DNA from: Planctomycetes bacterium B3_Pla
GTDB lineage: Bacteria; Planctomycetota; Phycisphaerae; Sedimentisphaerales; Anaerobacaceae
Direction of reading: 5' to 3'
Length of the DNA: 64,000 bases
NCBI GenBank assembly: GCA_005223045.1
Contig: NJBM01000001.1
Location: 248,001 to 312,000 of the forward strand
In this document: positions 27,301 to 34,391 of the stretch, in pieces
Position numbering within the stretch: the stretch's first letter is position 1
Layout: every line of letters begins with the position of its first letter
Notes under the pieces: model-generated
What the model was told of the DNA's origin: nothing
Database searches by the model: none
Seen by the model: the letters and a program-made list of their open reading frames with translations, nothing else
Translations under genes and position numbers: made by a program

Positions 27301-27737
27301 AAACCGGTCAAATCATGCAGTTTCAACACGACCATTTTCTCGGCGATATCGACCGTTCCGCCGTCCTGCCAATGCCACTGCGCGCCTTCGGTACCGAAGA
27401 CAGTCTCAAGCGTCTTGCCGTCAACGATCAACTGGAACCTTCCAGGTGCTCCCGGCGATTTCCACGGCGCGACCCAATCGCGCGTACGCACCCACACGCG
27501 GTATCTTCCTGTCACCGGAAACGATACCCCCGTCGCGGCATCTTTGACCGGCTGACCCAAACCGTGAGCCAACAGGAAGGGCGATCCCATCTGGTCCATA
27601 AATTGCTGATCGACAACCCAGCCCCCACGGTTCGCAAAGCTCTCAGCTTCAACCAGAACGGTCTGCGCACCGGCAGAACAAACCATCTCAGACAGCGACA
27701 GTACAAATACTAACGTGCTCAGAATTCTCTTTTTCAT
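24393..27737 (-). CDS. Secreted FAD-dependent oxidoreductase fused to CBM-like and toroid domains
   Basis: The 1114 residues start with a signal peptide (about 1-24). A beta-rich region of carbohydrate-binding appearance (about 27-160) follows, then an FAD_oxidored-type domain with the dinucleotide loop VVVGGGMAGT at about 194-202 and GGNNSSEVRVHLNG. From about residue 640 an alpha/alpha-toroid region resembles six-hairpin glycosidases. Such proteins occur in planctomycete polysaccharide or sulfated-glycan clusters, which suits the adjacent sulfatase. The exact reaction is unknown. It lies 39 bases downstream of the sulfatase. Confidence 0.75.
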   Translation of the reverse strand: MKKRILSTLVFVLSLSEMVCSAGAQTVLVEAESFANRGGWVVDQQFMDQMGSPFLLAHGLGQPVKDAATGVSFPVTGRYRVWVRTRDWVAPWKSPGAPGRFQLIVDGKTLETVFGTEGAQWHWQDGGTVDIAEKMVVLKLHDLTGFEGRCDAIVFSADANFVLPNDGEQAAAFRRNALSLPAAPQDAGNFDLVVVGGGMAGTCTAISAARLGLQVALIQNRPVLGGNNSSEVRVHLNGEVNLPPYPALGDVVNELDTGLRGNAQPAEHYDDQQKLNVVRAEKNIHLFLNMHAFRVEKQADRIVAVVARHTQDSGRWRFTAPIFADCTGDGTLGFLAGAEYRMGRESKDHTAESLAPEKPDKMTMGASVQWYSAQTSKSTSFPDCPWALQFNEESCHYLTRGDWDWEAGMNRDQINEFEYIRDHAFRAVYGNWSFLKNHSRGRLKFARRKLEWVAYIAGKRESRRLLGDVILQQQDIQRRKKFPDAFVTTTWSIDLHYPDPKNTKHFPGEEFRSIAKFTKIRPYPIPYRSFYSCNIENMLMAGRCISVTHVALGTVRVMRTGGMMGELIGMAASLCKKHGTDPRGVYQNHLVELKRLAKRGVGKPAKTNDKAFDQAAENGRLANEGFVRCRNFVRGWLRQADPKTGLIPRNLGRDKDIWNAQDSAADNYPFMVLTTAIIDRPLFEGRMHSMLRAETQLTSRLGHLPDTYSFSKRGFYDKKPDLGRIVFGSSEYVKDGLLPLTEWLGPSPWSRRMIHILNDLWARAPVETPHGKILSANQEINGEMLQTLSRIYWMTGDRKYLDWAVRLGDYYLLGQHHPTRDQTRLSLDDHGCEIVSGLCELYATVSFARPDKRSAYRGSIHEMLARILQAGRHEYGLFYNWVNLQTGRHDNNLTDNWGYNLNGFYTVYLIDKTEGYRQAVQTALGNLDRYYSDYKWEGGGADGYADSIEGAINLYNREPVSDVAKWLDSQTRIMWNIQRPDGIIEGWHGDGNFARTTIMYCLWKTKGLTVRPWRDDVVFGAVQEGETLKISINSERGWKGKLLFDTPRHRTVMKMPLDWPRINQFPEWFTVKSQKSYVVHDLESNSRASYTAGQLAEGITINVQPNARKYLIVK

Positions 27738-27776
27738 TTTTGCATTGCCTCATATTTCAAATATGCCATCACTGTC

Positions 27777-29174
27777 CTAAGAGTTGTTTACTCGATCCGG
27801 ATATTTCTCCCAGGGCACGGCGCCAGCTTCGATGATGTGGTTGCGAAGAGACGCGAAGAGCTTCTGATACATGCGGTTTCTTCTGCCCAGCGGATTCTGC
27901 TCCTGTGGATCGTCTTTGAGATTGAAAAGCTGCATCGGCTCGAACGGACTATTCTGCACAAGTTTATAGTCGCCGTAACGTGCGGCGTAGTAGGCACGTC
28001 CGCCGTAACGACCGCCCTCGCGCCGGACCCAGAACAGGAAACGATCCTCGAGCGGCTGCGATTTGCCGAGCAATGTCGGCAGGATGCTTCGGCCATCGAT
28101 CTCGTGGGCGATGCCTGCTCCAGCCGCATCACAGATGGTCGGGAACAAATCCATCGTCAGGCCGATGCGTTCACTACGTGTGCCAGATTTGATTTTGCCC
28201 GGCCAGACCGCACACATTGGCACGCGGATACCGCCTTCGTACATGTCCTGCTTGCCTGCTCGCAATGGGCCGTTGTTGGCTCCGACGCTAAGTTGCCCGC
28301 CGTTGTCGGAAGTGAAAATGACCAGTGTATTGTCACCGGCTCCGGAGTCTTTTAGGGCGGCCAGGACTTTGCCGATGCCGTCATCGAGATGCTCGATCAA
28401 AGCGACGAGTTTCGCCCGCTTGTCGCTGATACCTGGCCGGCGACTCTTGACTCGGTCAATCCAGTCGGATGGCGGCTGGATCGGCGTGTGGGGCGCGTTG
28501 TAAGCAAGATACAAGAAGAACGGCTGCTTCGATTTTGCATGGATTTTGATGTAATCCGTTGCCCATTGGGAAAAAAGATCCGTGGCGTGGCCCGGAGGGT
28601 CTATTTCTTTGCGGTTGAGTCGCATGTAGTTTATGCCGTGCCGGCGGTGCTTATAGTAGTCGTCCATCATGTCGCCGAGGAAGCCGTGGAAGTAGTCGAA
28701 GCCTCTGTCGTTCGGCGTGTTCGGTGAGGCCAGACCGAGATGCCATTTGCCGACGATAGCAGTATGGTAACCGGCCGGTTTGAGCAGTTTCGGCAGCAGA
28801 ACCACATGCGGAGCCATATATCCCCAATTGTTTTGGAGATGCGTTCGGATAACGCCGGGCACGCCGACCAGATCGGGGTATCTACCGCTCAGCAGGGAGG
28901 CCCGAGTCGGCGAACAGACCGGGCAGTTGGCATAGAAATTGTCGAACCGCATCCCGGCAGCGATCAGCCTGTCGATATTGGGCGTTTTTAAATCCGTCGC
29001 CCCGTAGCTCGACAAATCACCGTACCCGAGGTCATCGACCAGAATCATCAAAATATTCGGCTTGCCGGGACGCATCTGTTTTCCAGCCGCTATCCGCTCC
29101 GGCGTCGCCAGCACTGCCGCGCCGAGACCTAATGTCTTTAGAAAATCACGCCTCGTGCCATCAAGTCCACTCAC
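27777..29174 (-). CDS. Tat-exported arylsulfatase-family enzyme
   Basis: Hydrolyses sulfate esters, probably on sulfated polysaccharides outside the cytoplasm. A twin-arginine signal (RRDFLKTLGLGAAVLA) starts the protein. Metal ligands are Asp47/Asp48 (LVDDLGYGD), and the formylglycine motif is CSPTR at 87-91, a Cys-type site needing a maturation enzyme. The start is a GTG with AAGGAG upstream. It is flanked by the TIGR04076 protein (gap of about 40 bases) and the FAD enzyme on the same strand, forming a cassette. Confidence 0.92.
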   Translation of the reverse strand: MSGLDGTRRDFLKTLGLGAAVLATPERIAAGKQMRPGKPNILMILVDDLGYGDLSSYGATDLKTPNIDRLIAAGMRFDNFYANCPVCSPTRASLLSGRYPDLVGVPGVIRTHLQNNWGYMAPHVVLLPKLLKPAGYHTAIVGKWHLGLASPNTPNDRGFDYFHGFLGDMMDDYYKHRRHGINYMRLNRKEIDPPGHATDLFSQWATDYIKIHAKSKQPFFLYLAYNAPHTPIQPPSDWIDRVKSRRPGISDKRAKLVALIEHLDDGIGKVLAALKDSGAGDNTLVIFTSDNGGQLSVGANNGPLRAGKQDMYEGGIRVPMCAVWPGKIKSGTRSERIGLTMDLFPTICDAAGAGIAHEIDGRSILPTLLGKSQPLEDRFLFWVRREGGRYGGRAYYAARYGDYKLVQNSPFEPMQLFNLKDDPQEQNPLGRRNRMYQKLFASLRNHIIEAGAVPWEKYPDRVNNS

Positions 29175-29215
29175 AGTTGTTCTCCTTGCTCAGCCTCAAA
29201 AACGTGCCGGGTCTC

Positions 29216-29593
29216 TCAGGCATCCCGTTCGAGCTTGAAGATTACAGGCCTATAGCCATCCGTACAGCAGGCGACCGTTGTATTCTCATTTCCGAAGTAC
29301 ACACCAAGTATGAATTGGCGGATATCGGCCCAGGCCCATTCACAGAAGCCTTCCGGCGGTTTGTACGGCGACTTGACGACGAACTCCTGGCCTTCTTCGA
29401 AGAGGGTGCAGAGCCGCCCTTCTTTGCCCCGATACTTCTGGTACAGATCGTTGTGGATCGTTTTCTTGAGCACGGTGATCTTGCAACTGTTCTTCTTACG
29501 CTTCTTCTCAGTTGCCGTCTGAGCAACCGCCGCCGGGGCCATCGCGCAGACCGAGCCTGCCGCGGCACAACTGATAAAATCTCTTCTTTGCAT
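29216..29593 (-). CDS. TIGR04076-family protein with Tat-like signal
   Basis: A short twin-arginine-like leader (QRRDFISCAAAG) precedes a domain with CKITVLKKT, LFEEGQEFVVK, PEGFCEWAWADI and CCTDGYRPVIFKLER, the hallmark pattern of TIGR04076 proteins. The family has no firm function; conserved Cys residues suggest redox or metal chemistry. The ATG at 29593 is chosen because GAGGAG is then correctly spaced. It is the first gene of the sulfatase cassette. Confidence 0.8.
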   Translation of the reverse strand: MQRRDFISCAAAGSVCAMAPAAVAQTATEKKRKKNSCKITVLKKTIHNDLYQKYRGKEGRLCTLFEEGQEFVVKSPYKPPEGFCEWAWADIRQFILGVYFGNENTTVACCTDGYRPVIFKLERDA

Positions 29594-29724
29594 AATCATC
29601 TCCTCTTATTTGACGTTAGAGTATATTGTGGTACTTCTACTGAAACAGCAATAATCAATAATTCAAAGAAAAACAACACTAAAGTATGCCCATAAGAACG
29701 TACAACTGTCTTTATTTCATTGCT

Positions 29725-29777
29725 TAATAAGGACTTACGCCTTATTATACTATCGTTTAATTTACGAAACCTTATTA
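29725..29777. promoter_or_regulatory. CCTTATTA inverted and direct repeats upstream of the sulfatase cassette
   Basis: TAATAAGG (29725-29732) and CCTTATTA (29740-29747) form an 8-bp inverted repeat with a 7-base spacer. A third CCTTATTA lies at 29770-29777. The AT-rich block 29600-29828 is the only upstream region of the minus-strand cassette, so these are operator candidates. No regulator can be assigned. Confidence 0.45.
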
Positions 29778-29828
29778 CACTTTAAGGCTCTAAAATATAA
29801 CAAGGCCGGGAGACGGCTCAGAAACAAC

Positions 29829-29963
29829 TTATTTGCGATCCTTCTGCTCTGCCAAGACGGCTAAGAGTCTTCCAGTCGTTTCTGGTGAAAAGCTCGGCAG
29901 GTCGGGCGCCACCTTAGCTATGATGGCAAGCTGTTTCTTGCTCAATTGTTTCGCTTTGGCCAT
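29829..29963 (-). CDS. Small basic helical protein, 44 residues
   Basis: The product starts MAKAKQLSKKQLAIIAKVAP and ends TTGRLLAVLAEQKDRK; it is predicted to be two short helices. It lies 100 bases downstream of the Myb-like gene and in the same direction, so it may be the last gene of that operon. The upstream sequence is an AT-rich spacer repeat (AAATCCAAAATCAAATATC type) without a clear Shine-Dalgarno. Function unknown; it could also be chance. Confidence 0.4.
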   Translation of the reverse strand: MAKAKQLSKKQLAIIAKVAPDLPSFSPETTGRLLAVLAEQKDRK

Positions 29964-30065
29964 ATCAGAAATCCAAAATCAAATATCAAAATGCAAAATG
30001 GGTGGTGTCTCTGCCCCTTCACGACATTTCCGTAATCTTGATTCCAGGTTTTTCGGACTTGCTCT

Positions 30066-30434
30066 TTACTTCTTGCGTCGTTTTCGGGGACGGGATTGGA
30101 TAGACTTGAGATACCTTTGATTCTTTCTCAGTCTCAATTGGAGTGCTTTGGTCTTTATCGAGCCTTCAGACCGGTCAAGCCGCTTGGCCAACTGCTCAGT
30201 GTTCATATTCGGATAAAGTCTCACCAGCAGCTTCAGATCCTCCTCTGTCCAGTAGCGGTACACGTTGGTTTTCATACCCATGTCGTATGCTTTTTGTCTG
30301 ACCGCTGTCAAAGGCCGGCAAAGCCGCTCGGCTATCATCTTTATGTTTCCATGCGGATAAAGCTTCTTGAGTAACTTGATGTCATCCGTTGTCCACGACC
30401 ACGGACCCTTTATAAGCCCTTTTTCTTCTGTCAT
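30066..30434 (-). CDS. DNA-binding protein with two Myb/SANT-like helix-turn-helix repeats
   Basis: From the ATG at 30434 (RBS AAGGGG) the 122 residues contain two similar HTH repeats. The first is WTTDDIKLLKKLYPHGNIK with ERLCRPLTAVRQKA. The second is WTEEDLKLLVRLYPNMNTE with KRLDRSEGSIKTKA. A Lys/Arg-rich tail follows. It probably binds DNA. In a packaging operon it could be a small terminase subunit or a regulator; neither can be decided from sequence. The upstream ParB gene ends 145 bases before it. Confidence 0.7.
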   Translation of the reverse strand: MTEEKGLIKGPWSWTTDDIKLLKKLYPHGNIKMIAERLCRPLTAVRQKAYDMGMKTNVYRYWTEEDLKLLVRLYPNMNTEQLAKRLDRSEGSIKTKALQLRLRKNQRYLKSIQSRPRKRRKK

Positions 30435-30579
30435 TATGCGCCCCTTCTCAGGTAGAAATACAGTATTACAAATTATCACGTTCTTGTCAAGCAATTTGTC
30501 ACTTCTGTTTATCCGGTTCCTCCGGGCCAACAGCGGCCTCACCCACTGGGACCGCCGACTTTTTGTTCCACCGAACAAT

Positions 30580-31239
30580 TTAAGATTTCAAATTAAAGTG
30601 TCGAGCTATGAATGCAAGTGCTGACGCATTCCTTGCCGCCTTAGTTTTTTCTCTCCGAGCCTCCCGTGCAATAGCCAAGGCGTTTTCGATAATTTCCTTC
30701 TGCTCATCGTTCACGAAAAACACCAACGGATTTGCGAATTTCGATTTTGCAGTTCGGATTTGGGAGTTACATTTCTCAATCGCCGTTCGGCAATTGGAAA
30801 TCTTCAATCTGCTCAGGCGTTCGATCTGCCGGCGAGTTGCCGGCAGAAGTTTTGCCAGATCGCCGGCCTGTCTTTGTTTGCCAAGCCGGCTCAGCAAGGC
30901 CAGTTTCTTCTCAAGCACATCCGAGCCACCGAGGCGGTTCATAGTGGCAAGCAGCATGTCAGCGTCCCGGTCGTTCACATTCCAGACTATCACATCAACT
31001 GTTTTGTACCCGAGCTCCTGCAAAGCCTGGCAGCGCTGATGACCGTTGATGATCTGAAAGAAGCCGGCTTTCCGAGGGCAGGGCCGCACAACTAACGGCT
31101 CATATCGACCGGTCCTCTCTATGTTGCGAACAAGCCTGGCAAAATTTCTCTTGCTCATCCGGTTCGGATTATCAGGATGGGCAACGAGTTTCTCGATTGC
31201 TATCGGCGATACTTTGTTCTCTACTCTCGATTTTGGCAT
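30580..31239 (-). CDS. ParB/Srx-fold N-terminal domain protein
   Basis: The 219 residues begin with a ParB-like domain: SPIAIEKLVAHPDNPNRMS, TGRYEPLVVRP, and INGHQRCQAL with the GxxR motif at 66-69. These ParB folds bind or hydrolyse CTP, and some phage members act as nucleases. The C-terminal half is helical and basic with no obvious centromere-binding HTH and no ParA neighbour. Its ATG overlaps the stop of the GNAT gene (TAATG), so the two are translationally coupled. Confidence 0.75.
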   Translation of the reverse strand: MPKSRVENKVSPIAIEKLVAHPDNPNRMSKRNFARLVRNIERTGRYEPLVVRPCPRKAGFFQIINGHQRCQALQELGYKTVDVIVWNVNDRDADMLLATMNRLGGSDVLEKKLALLSRLGKQRQAGDLAKLLPATRRQIERLSRLKISNCRTAIEKCNSQIRTAKSKFANPLVFFVNDEQKEIIENALAIAREARREKTKAARNASALAFIARHFNLKS

Positions 31240-32021
31240 TACTTGTTCTCCTTTCCGGATTCTCGACGAGTATCTATTGTCGAGTGCCCAACGTCGAATC
31301 TTGGATTGAACCAGATGTAATAGACCGGCCTGGTAGTGAGCCTGCCCAAGACGTACTTCGTTCGACAGAGGCCCGGCGGCATGTCTCGGCACCTGCTGTA
31401 GCTTTGCAGAAAACGCCTGATCTCAAGCTCAATGAATTCGGTCTCGGAAGCGTTGAGCCGATCGAGTTTTCGCTGTACTTCCTGCGGATTGACAAGTTGT
31501 TCTTCTTCAATTCCAGCCGTGCTGAGTGCTTCGATGAGCCGGACGCTTCGAACTGGCATTCCTGCCGGGCAGGCCCTCATCCCGGCCCGCTCAAGAAACG
31601 GATTGATTGGCCCCATTGCCGCCATTGCTTCGATGATTGGGACATTCATTTCGGGCATGGTCTCGCGCACCAATCGGCTCGCCAAACCCAAACCGCGATA
31701 TCTGGGATCAATAATGAGCCTGGTGATGCAGCGAATGTGCTTGTTGATGAGCGCTAGTTTCGTACTCCTGTCAAACCCGGCGAAGAAATTGTCCGTAGCG
31801 ACGTTTCGCAACTCCACTTCCGGGATCGGCATAGAATAAACAACGACGCCGACAGACTGCGCACCCGAGGGCCTGGCTGATCCCGGATGAGATTTTAGAG
31901 CATAAATAGCTGCGACCGGGCCGGTCCGGTTGTCACAATAGTGATAATGAGCAAGCTGTCTGTAATCATCAAGACAGCCGGCAACAATTTGCAATTTATC
32001 ACAGACAGAACAGCTTCGCAT
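31239..32021 (-). CDS. GNAT-fold acyltransferase, COG2401/Mom-like
   Basis: The acetyl-CoA-binding motif A is clear: RLIIDPRYRGLGLASRLVRE at about 101-120. It is followed by the domain end NPFLERAGM. The N-terminal part has QLAHYHYCDNRTGP and VGVVVYSMP, a pattern I associate with the acyltransferase half of COG2401 proteins and, more loosely, with phage Mu Mom. A C-terminal helical region of about 100 residues is extra. The ABC ATPase gene is two bases upstream in the same operon. Substrate (protein, nucleotide or DNA base) is unknown. Confidence 0.7.
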   Translation of the reverse strand: MRSCSVCDKLQIVAGCLDDYRQLAHYHYCDNRTGPVAAIYALKSHPGSARPSGAQSVGVVVYSMPIPEVELRNVATDNFFAGFDRSTKLALINKHIRCITRLIIDPRYRGLGLASRLVRETMPEMNVPIIEAMAAMGPINPFLERAGMRACPAGMPVRSVRLIEALSTAGIEEEQLVNPQEVQRKLDRLNASETEFIELEIRRFLQSYSRCRDMPPGLCRTKYVLGRLTTRPVYYIWFNPRFDVGHSTIDTRRESGKENK

Positions 32022-32023
32022 CT

Positions 32024-32671
32024 CTACCTCTTTTTGTGTTTATAGATAACCTGCGTGGGGCCTGACAACTCTTTAACGACCAGAACATCCGGCTCCAGAT
32101 CGAGCAATATGTCCTGGTGGCTTGACGCCAGGACGAATGTCGTGCCGGTCCGTTTTGCAAACGTGTGCAGACGATGCGAAATGACCGCGGCGGTGATGCG
32201 ATCCAGTTCAGAGCAGAACTCGTCGCCGAAGACAAATTGCTTCTCCGCCGCCAGGGCCATCGCCAGGCGGAATCGGTACTTCTCGCCGGCACTGAGATTT
32301 CTCGGCTGATTGAGAATACAGAAACAATCGCTCAACCCGGCAGTGCTGAGCAATCGAAGGCTTGTCAGAAGATCAGCGTCAATGCAATCGATAAGCGTCT
32401 TGTCGCTCGGCAGCTCTATTTGGGCCAGATTTACCCTGTTCGAGGCTGGGATGCACTTCTCGAACTCACCCAGCAGGACACTTTTGCCGGCCCCTGACGG
32501 ACCGGTCAAATAGACAATATCACCGTCATTGATCTCTAAATGGCAGTCGTGAGTGAAGCGTCTTTCAGCAAGTCTATCGACTGTCAGGCCGAACATTCGG
32601 CACACTGAAGCAACCTTGTCGGTAATTGTCCCCTGCCATTTGAAACTCCTCGAAATGTCATACGTCGCCAC
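32024..32671 (-). CDS. ABC-class ATPase without transmembrane partner (COG2401-like)
   Basis: A soluble ABC ATPase. Counting from the TTG at 32713, Walker A GPSGAGKS is at 71-78, the signature LSAGE at 140-144, Walker B FVFGDE at 160-165 and the switch His in ASSHQD at 199. A GTG at 32671 has a perfect AGGAGG seven bases upstream and is the likely start. No membrane protein is nearby. In COG2401 this ATPase is fused to a GNAT domain; here the two are separate, adjacent genes. A role in DNA or RNA transactions is inferred. Confidence 0.75.
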   Translation of the reverse strand: MATYDISRSFKWQGTITDKVASVCRMFGLTVDRLAERRFTHDCHLEINDGDIVYLTGPSGAGKSVLLGEFEKCIPASNRVNLAQIELPSDKTLIDCIDADLLTSLRLLSTAGLSDCFCILNQPRNLSAGEKYRFRLAMALAAEKQFVFGDEFCSELDRITAAVISHRLHTFAKRTGTTFVLASSHQDILLDLEPDVLVVKELSGPTQVIYKHKKR

Positions 32672-32709
32672 AGTTCTTACCTCCTGTTGCCCGGGTCGCA
32701 TGTCAGAAT

Positions 32710-33144
32710 TCAAGACAACTCGGATCGCTCTTTCACTTCGGCAATAATCCTTCGGATTTGCCTGACTGTCAGGCAGACTTTATAGAGGCTCCAGCGTCTT
32801 TCTTCCGCAATCCTGCTCATGGAAAGGCCTGTCAAAAAATAGTCCTTTGCGATGAGCATTTGGCGTTCGGTCAGTTTGTCACGATTCCTCATGCAGACGA
32901 TGTACTCACCGTCCGTCAATCGTTTCGTCAAACGGTGTATTCTTCGAGCTACACTCGTTTCACTTACGCCAAGAAGCCGGGCGATCTGCCGAAAGCTGAT
33001 GCCGTTCTCAAGATACATAGTCATCATGACCTTCTCTCGTCCATCGAGCAGGTTCAGCCTCCTGCGCAGCAAATCAACCTGGTCTCGCCGCCGGTCCCTG
33101 ACTCCCAACGTTTCTTCTGAAAGATTTGCATGAGTTCTTCTCAT
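32710..33144 (-). CDS. Sigma-70 region-4-like DNA-binding protein
   Basis: The first part, LLDGREKVMMTMYLENG then FRQIARLLGVSETSVARRIHR, is a sigma region 4/HTH module. A second HTH-like unit (LTERQMLIAKDYFLTG, then SRIAEERRWSLYKVCLTVRQ) follows. It lacks region 2, so it is not a full sigma factor; phage late regulators have similar designs. It is the first gene of the ABC-GNAT-ParB operon. AGAGGG upstream favours the ATG at 33144 over 33150. Confidence 0.7.
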   Translation of the reverse strand: MRRTHANLSEETLGVRDRRRDQVDLLRRRLNLLDGREKVMMTMYLENGISFRQIARLLGVSETSVARRIHRLTKRLTDGEYIVCMRNRDKLTERQMLIAKDYFLTGLSMSRIAEERRWSLYKVCLTVRQIRRIIAEVKERSELS

Positions 33145-33266
33145 TTCCATCCCTCTCCCTTATCTTCAACTAAACACCGAACATCCTGCCCGCACCGTTG
33201 AAAGACTGCTTCAAACACGCCAACGAGCACTCCACACTCTTTATCGCTATTTATTGTATAATTATC

Positions 33267-33279
33267 TAACATTGTGTTA
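33267..33279. promoter_or_regulatory. TAACA-TTG-TGTTA palindrome upstream of the sigma-like gene
   Basis: A 13-base palindrome sits in an AT-rich block next to promoter-like TATACA and TTAACA elements on the minus strand, about 120 bases before the operon. It may be the operator of the operon. Confidence 0.4.
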
Positions 33280-33370
33280 ATTTTAGCGATCCGCAGAACC
33301 ATGTCAAGTCTTTTGTAAAAATATTTACGAAAATTTTTACTATTTTATTATCTGACTAACTGAATGGGTC

Positions 33371-33386
33371 TTTTTGGGCCCAAAAA
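33371..33386. other. Perfect 16-bp palindrome TTTTTGGGCCCAAAAA
   Basis: The palindrome lies between the minus-strand phage operon and the plus-strand nitroreductase. It could be an operator, or a compact hairpin if transcribed. Confidence 0.45.
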
Positions 33387-33403
33387 CCGTGGTTGAACCA
33401 CAA

Positions 33404-33540
33404 TGTCCGCCGAAAAAAATGCCCGATCAACTTGAACAAAGTTACGGGCAACGAAGCGGCAGAGACTTGCCGGGCAAGAAACTGCACCAAATCAGGGAAA
33501 CAGCCTAATTTAAGTGCCCCAAAAATCTTGCTGGGGCTTG
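33404..33540 (+). promoter_or_regulatory. Structured 5' leader before the nitroreductase gene, unassigned
   Basis: Nested pairings are visible: GTC/GAC (33405-33407 with 33464-33466), GCCG/CGGC (33409-33412 with 33457-33460), TGCCCG/CGGGCA (33420-33425 with 33445-33450) and an inner AACTT/AAGTT. A CTTGCC/GGCAAG unit (33466-33478) and GCCCC/GGGGC (about 33518-33539) follow. It resembles a cis-regulatory RNA, but I could not match it to a known riboswitch class. The frame open through here (from 33393) has no ribosome site and is not supported. Confidence 0.4.
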
Positions 33541-33617
33541 AAATGAGAGATTTTCCTGCGATGATACCTGTTTCTGAGCTTTTGCGATGGAGTTATATTT
33601 GGAACGAAGGTGTAAAG

Positions 33618-34343
33618 ATGAACGATATAGGTGATAGATTTCAGCAGCAGACAAAGTATGAGCCTAACAGAATGCCAAGCCACAGGCTTGCATGGGAGGC
33701 CAAGCCCGACTTGTATAAGGAGTATTCTGAAGCACAGAGGATTGAGCTTCCATCGTTCCAGCCCTCTCGGCAGATGAGCCTGGACCAAGCGCTAAAGGAC
33801 AGAAAGAGCGTTCGCGATTTCCAGGCCCAGCCAATCAGCAAAGGCCAACTTGCATACATGCTCTGGGCATCGACCGGCATACAGCGCATTGAAGGCGGGT
33901 ATGAGTTTCGCACAGTCCCGTCAGCCGGAGCTTTGTATCCGATAGAAACCTATCTGATCGCCAACAACGTAAGAGGGCTGGATGCCGGCATTTACCATTA
34001 CTCTGTCCGGGCACATCAGCTCGAACTGTTAAGGCAGGGTGATTTCAGGCAACAAATCGCCGCGGCAGCTCTGGGCCAAGGGATGTGTGCGACAGCAGCG
34101 GCGGTCTTCATCTGGACGGCGATATTCGAACGCTGCAAATGGAAGTACAGCCAGCGGGCATACAGATACATTTATCTCGATGCAGGCCATATCGCTGAAA
34201 ACTTTGCTCTGGCGGCTGTCAGTCTGAATCTGGGTAGCTGCGAGATCGGCGCGCTCTACGACGACCACGTAAACGCAATCATCGGCATTGACGGCATCGA
34301 AGAAAGTACAATCTGCATGACCGTCGTCGGCATCCCCGCCTAA
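33618..34343 (+). CDS. SagB/ThcOx-type nitroreductase-family dehydrogenase
   Basis: FMN-dependent oxidoreductase of the SagB type, which in peptide pathways oxidises azolines to azoles. Motifs include DIGDRFQQQTKY at the start, the FMN-binding RKSVRDFQAQPIS, SAGALYPIETYLIA, the AGIYHYSV strand, and the C-terminal DAGHIAENFALAA. The start at 33618 has GAAGGTG upstream; a second ATG at 33543 is possible. No cyclodehydratase or precursor peptide gene was seen, so a stand-alone role is likely. Confidence 0.82.
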   Translation: MNDIGDRFQQQTKYEPNRMPSHRLAWEAKPDLYKEYSEAQRIELPSFQPSRQMSLDQALKDRKSVRDFQAQPISKGQLAYMLWASTGIQRIEGGYEFRTVPSAGALYPIETYLIANNVRGLDAGIYHYSVRAHQLELLRQGDFRQQIAAAALGQGMCATAAAVFIWTAIFERCKWKYSQRAYRYIYLDAGHIAENFALAAVSLNLGSCEIGALYDDHVNAIIGIDGIEESTICMTVVGIPA

Positions 34344-34391
34344 TTCTATAATGAACCTAAAAAGCAAAACAGATTCTATCATTAAGTCTCG

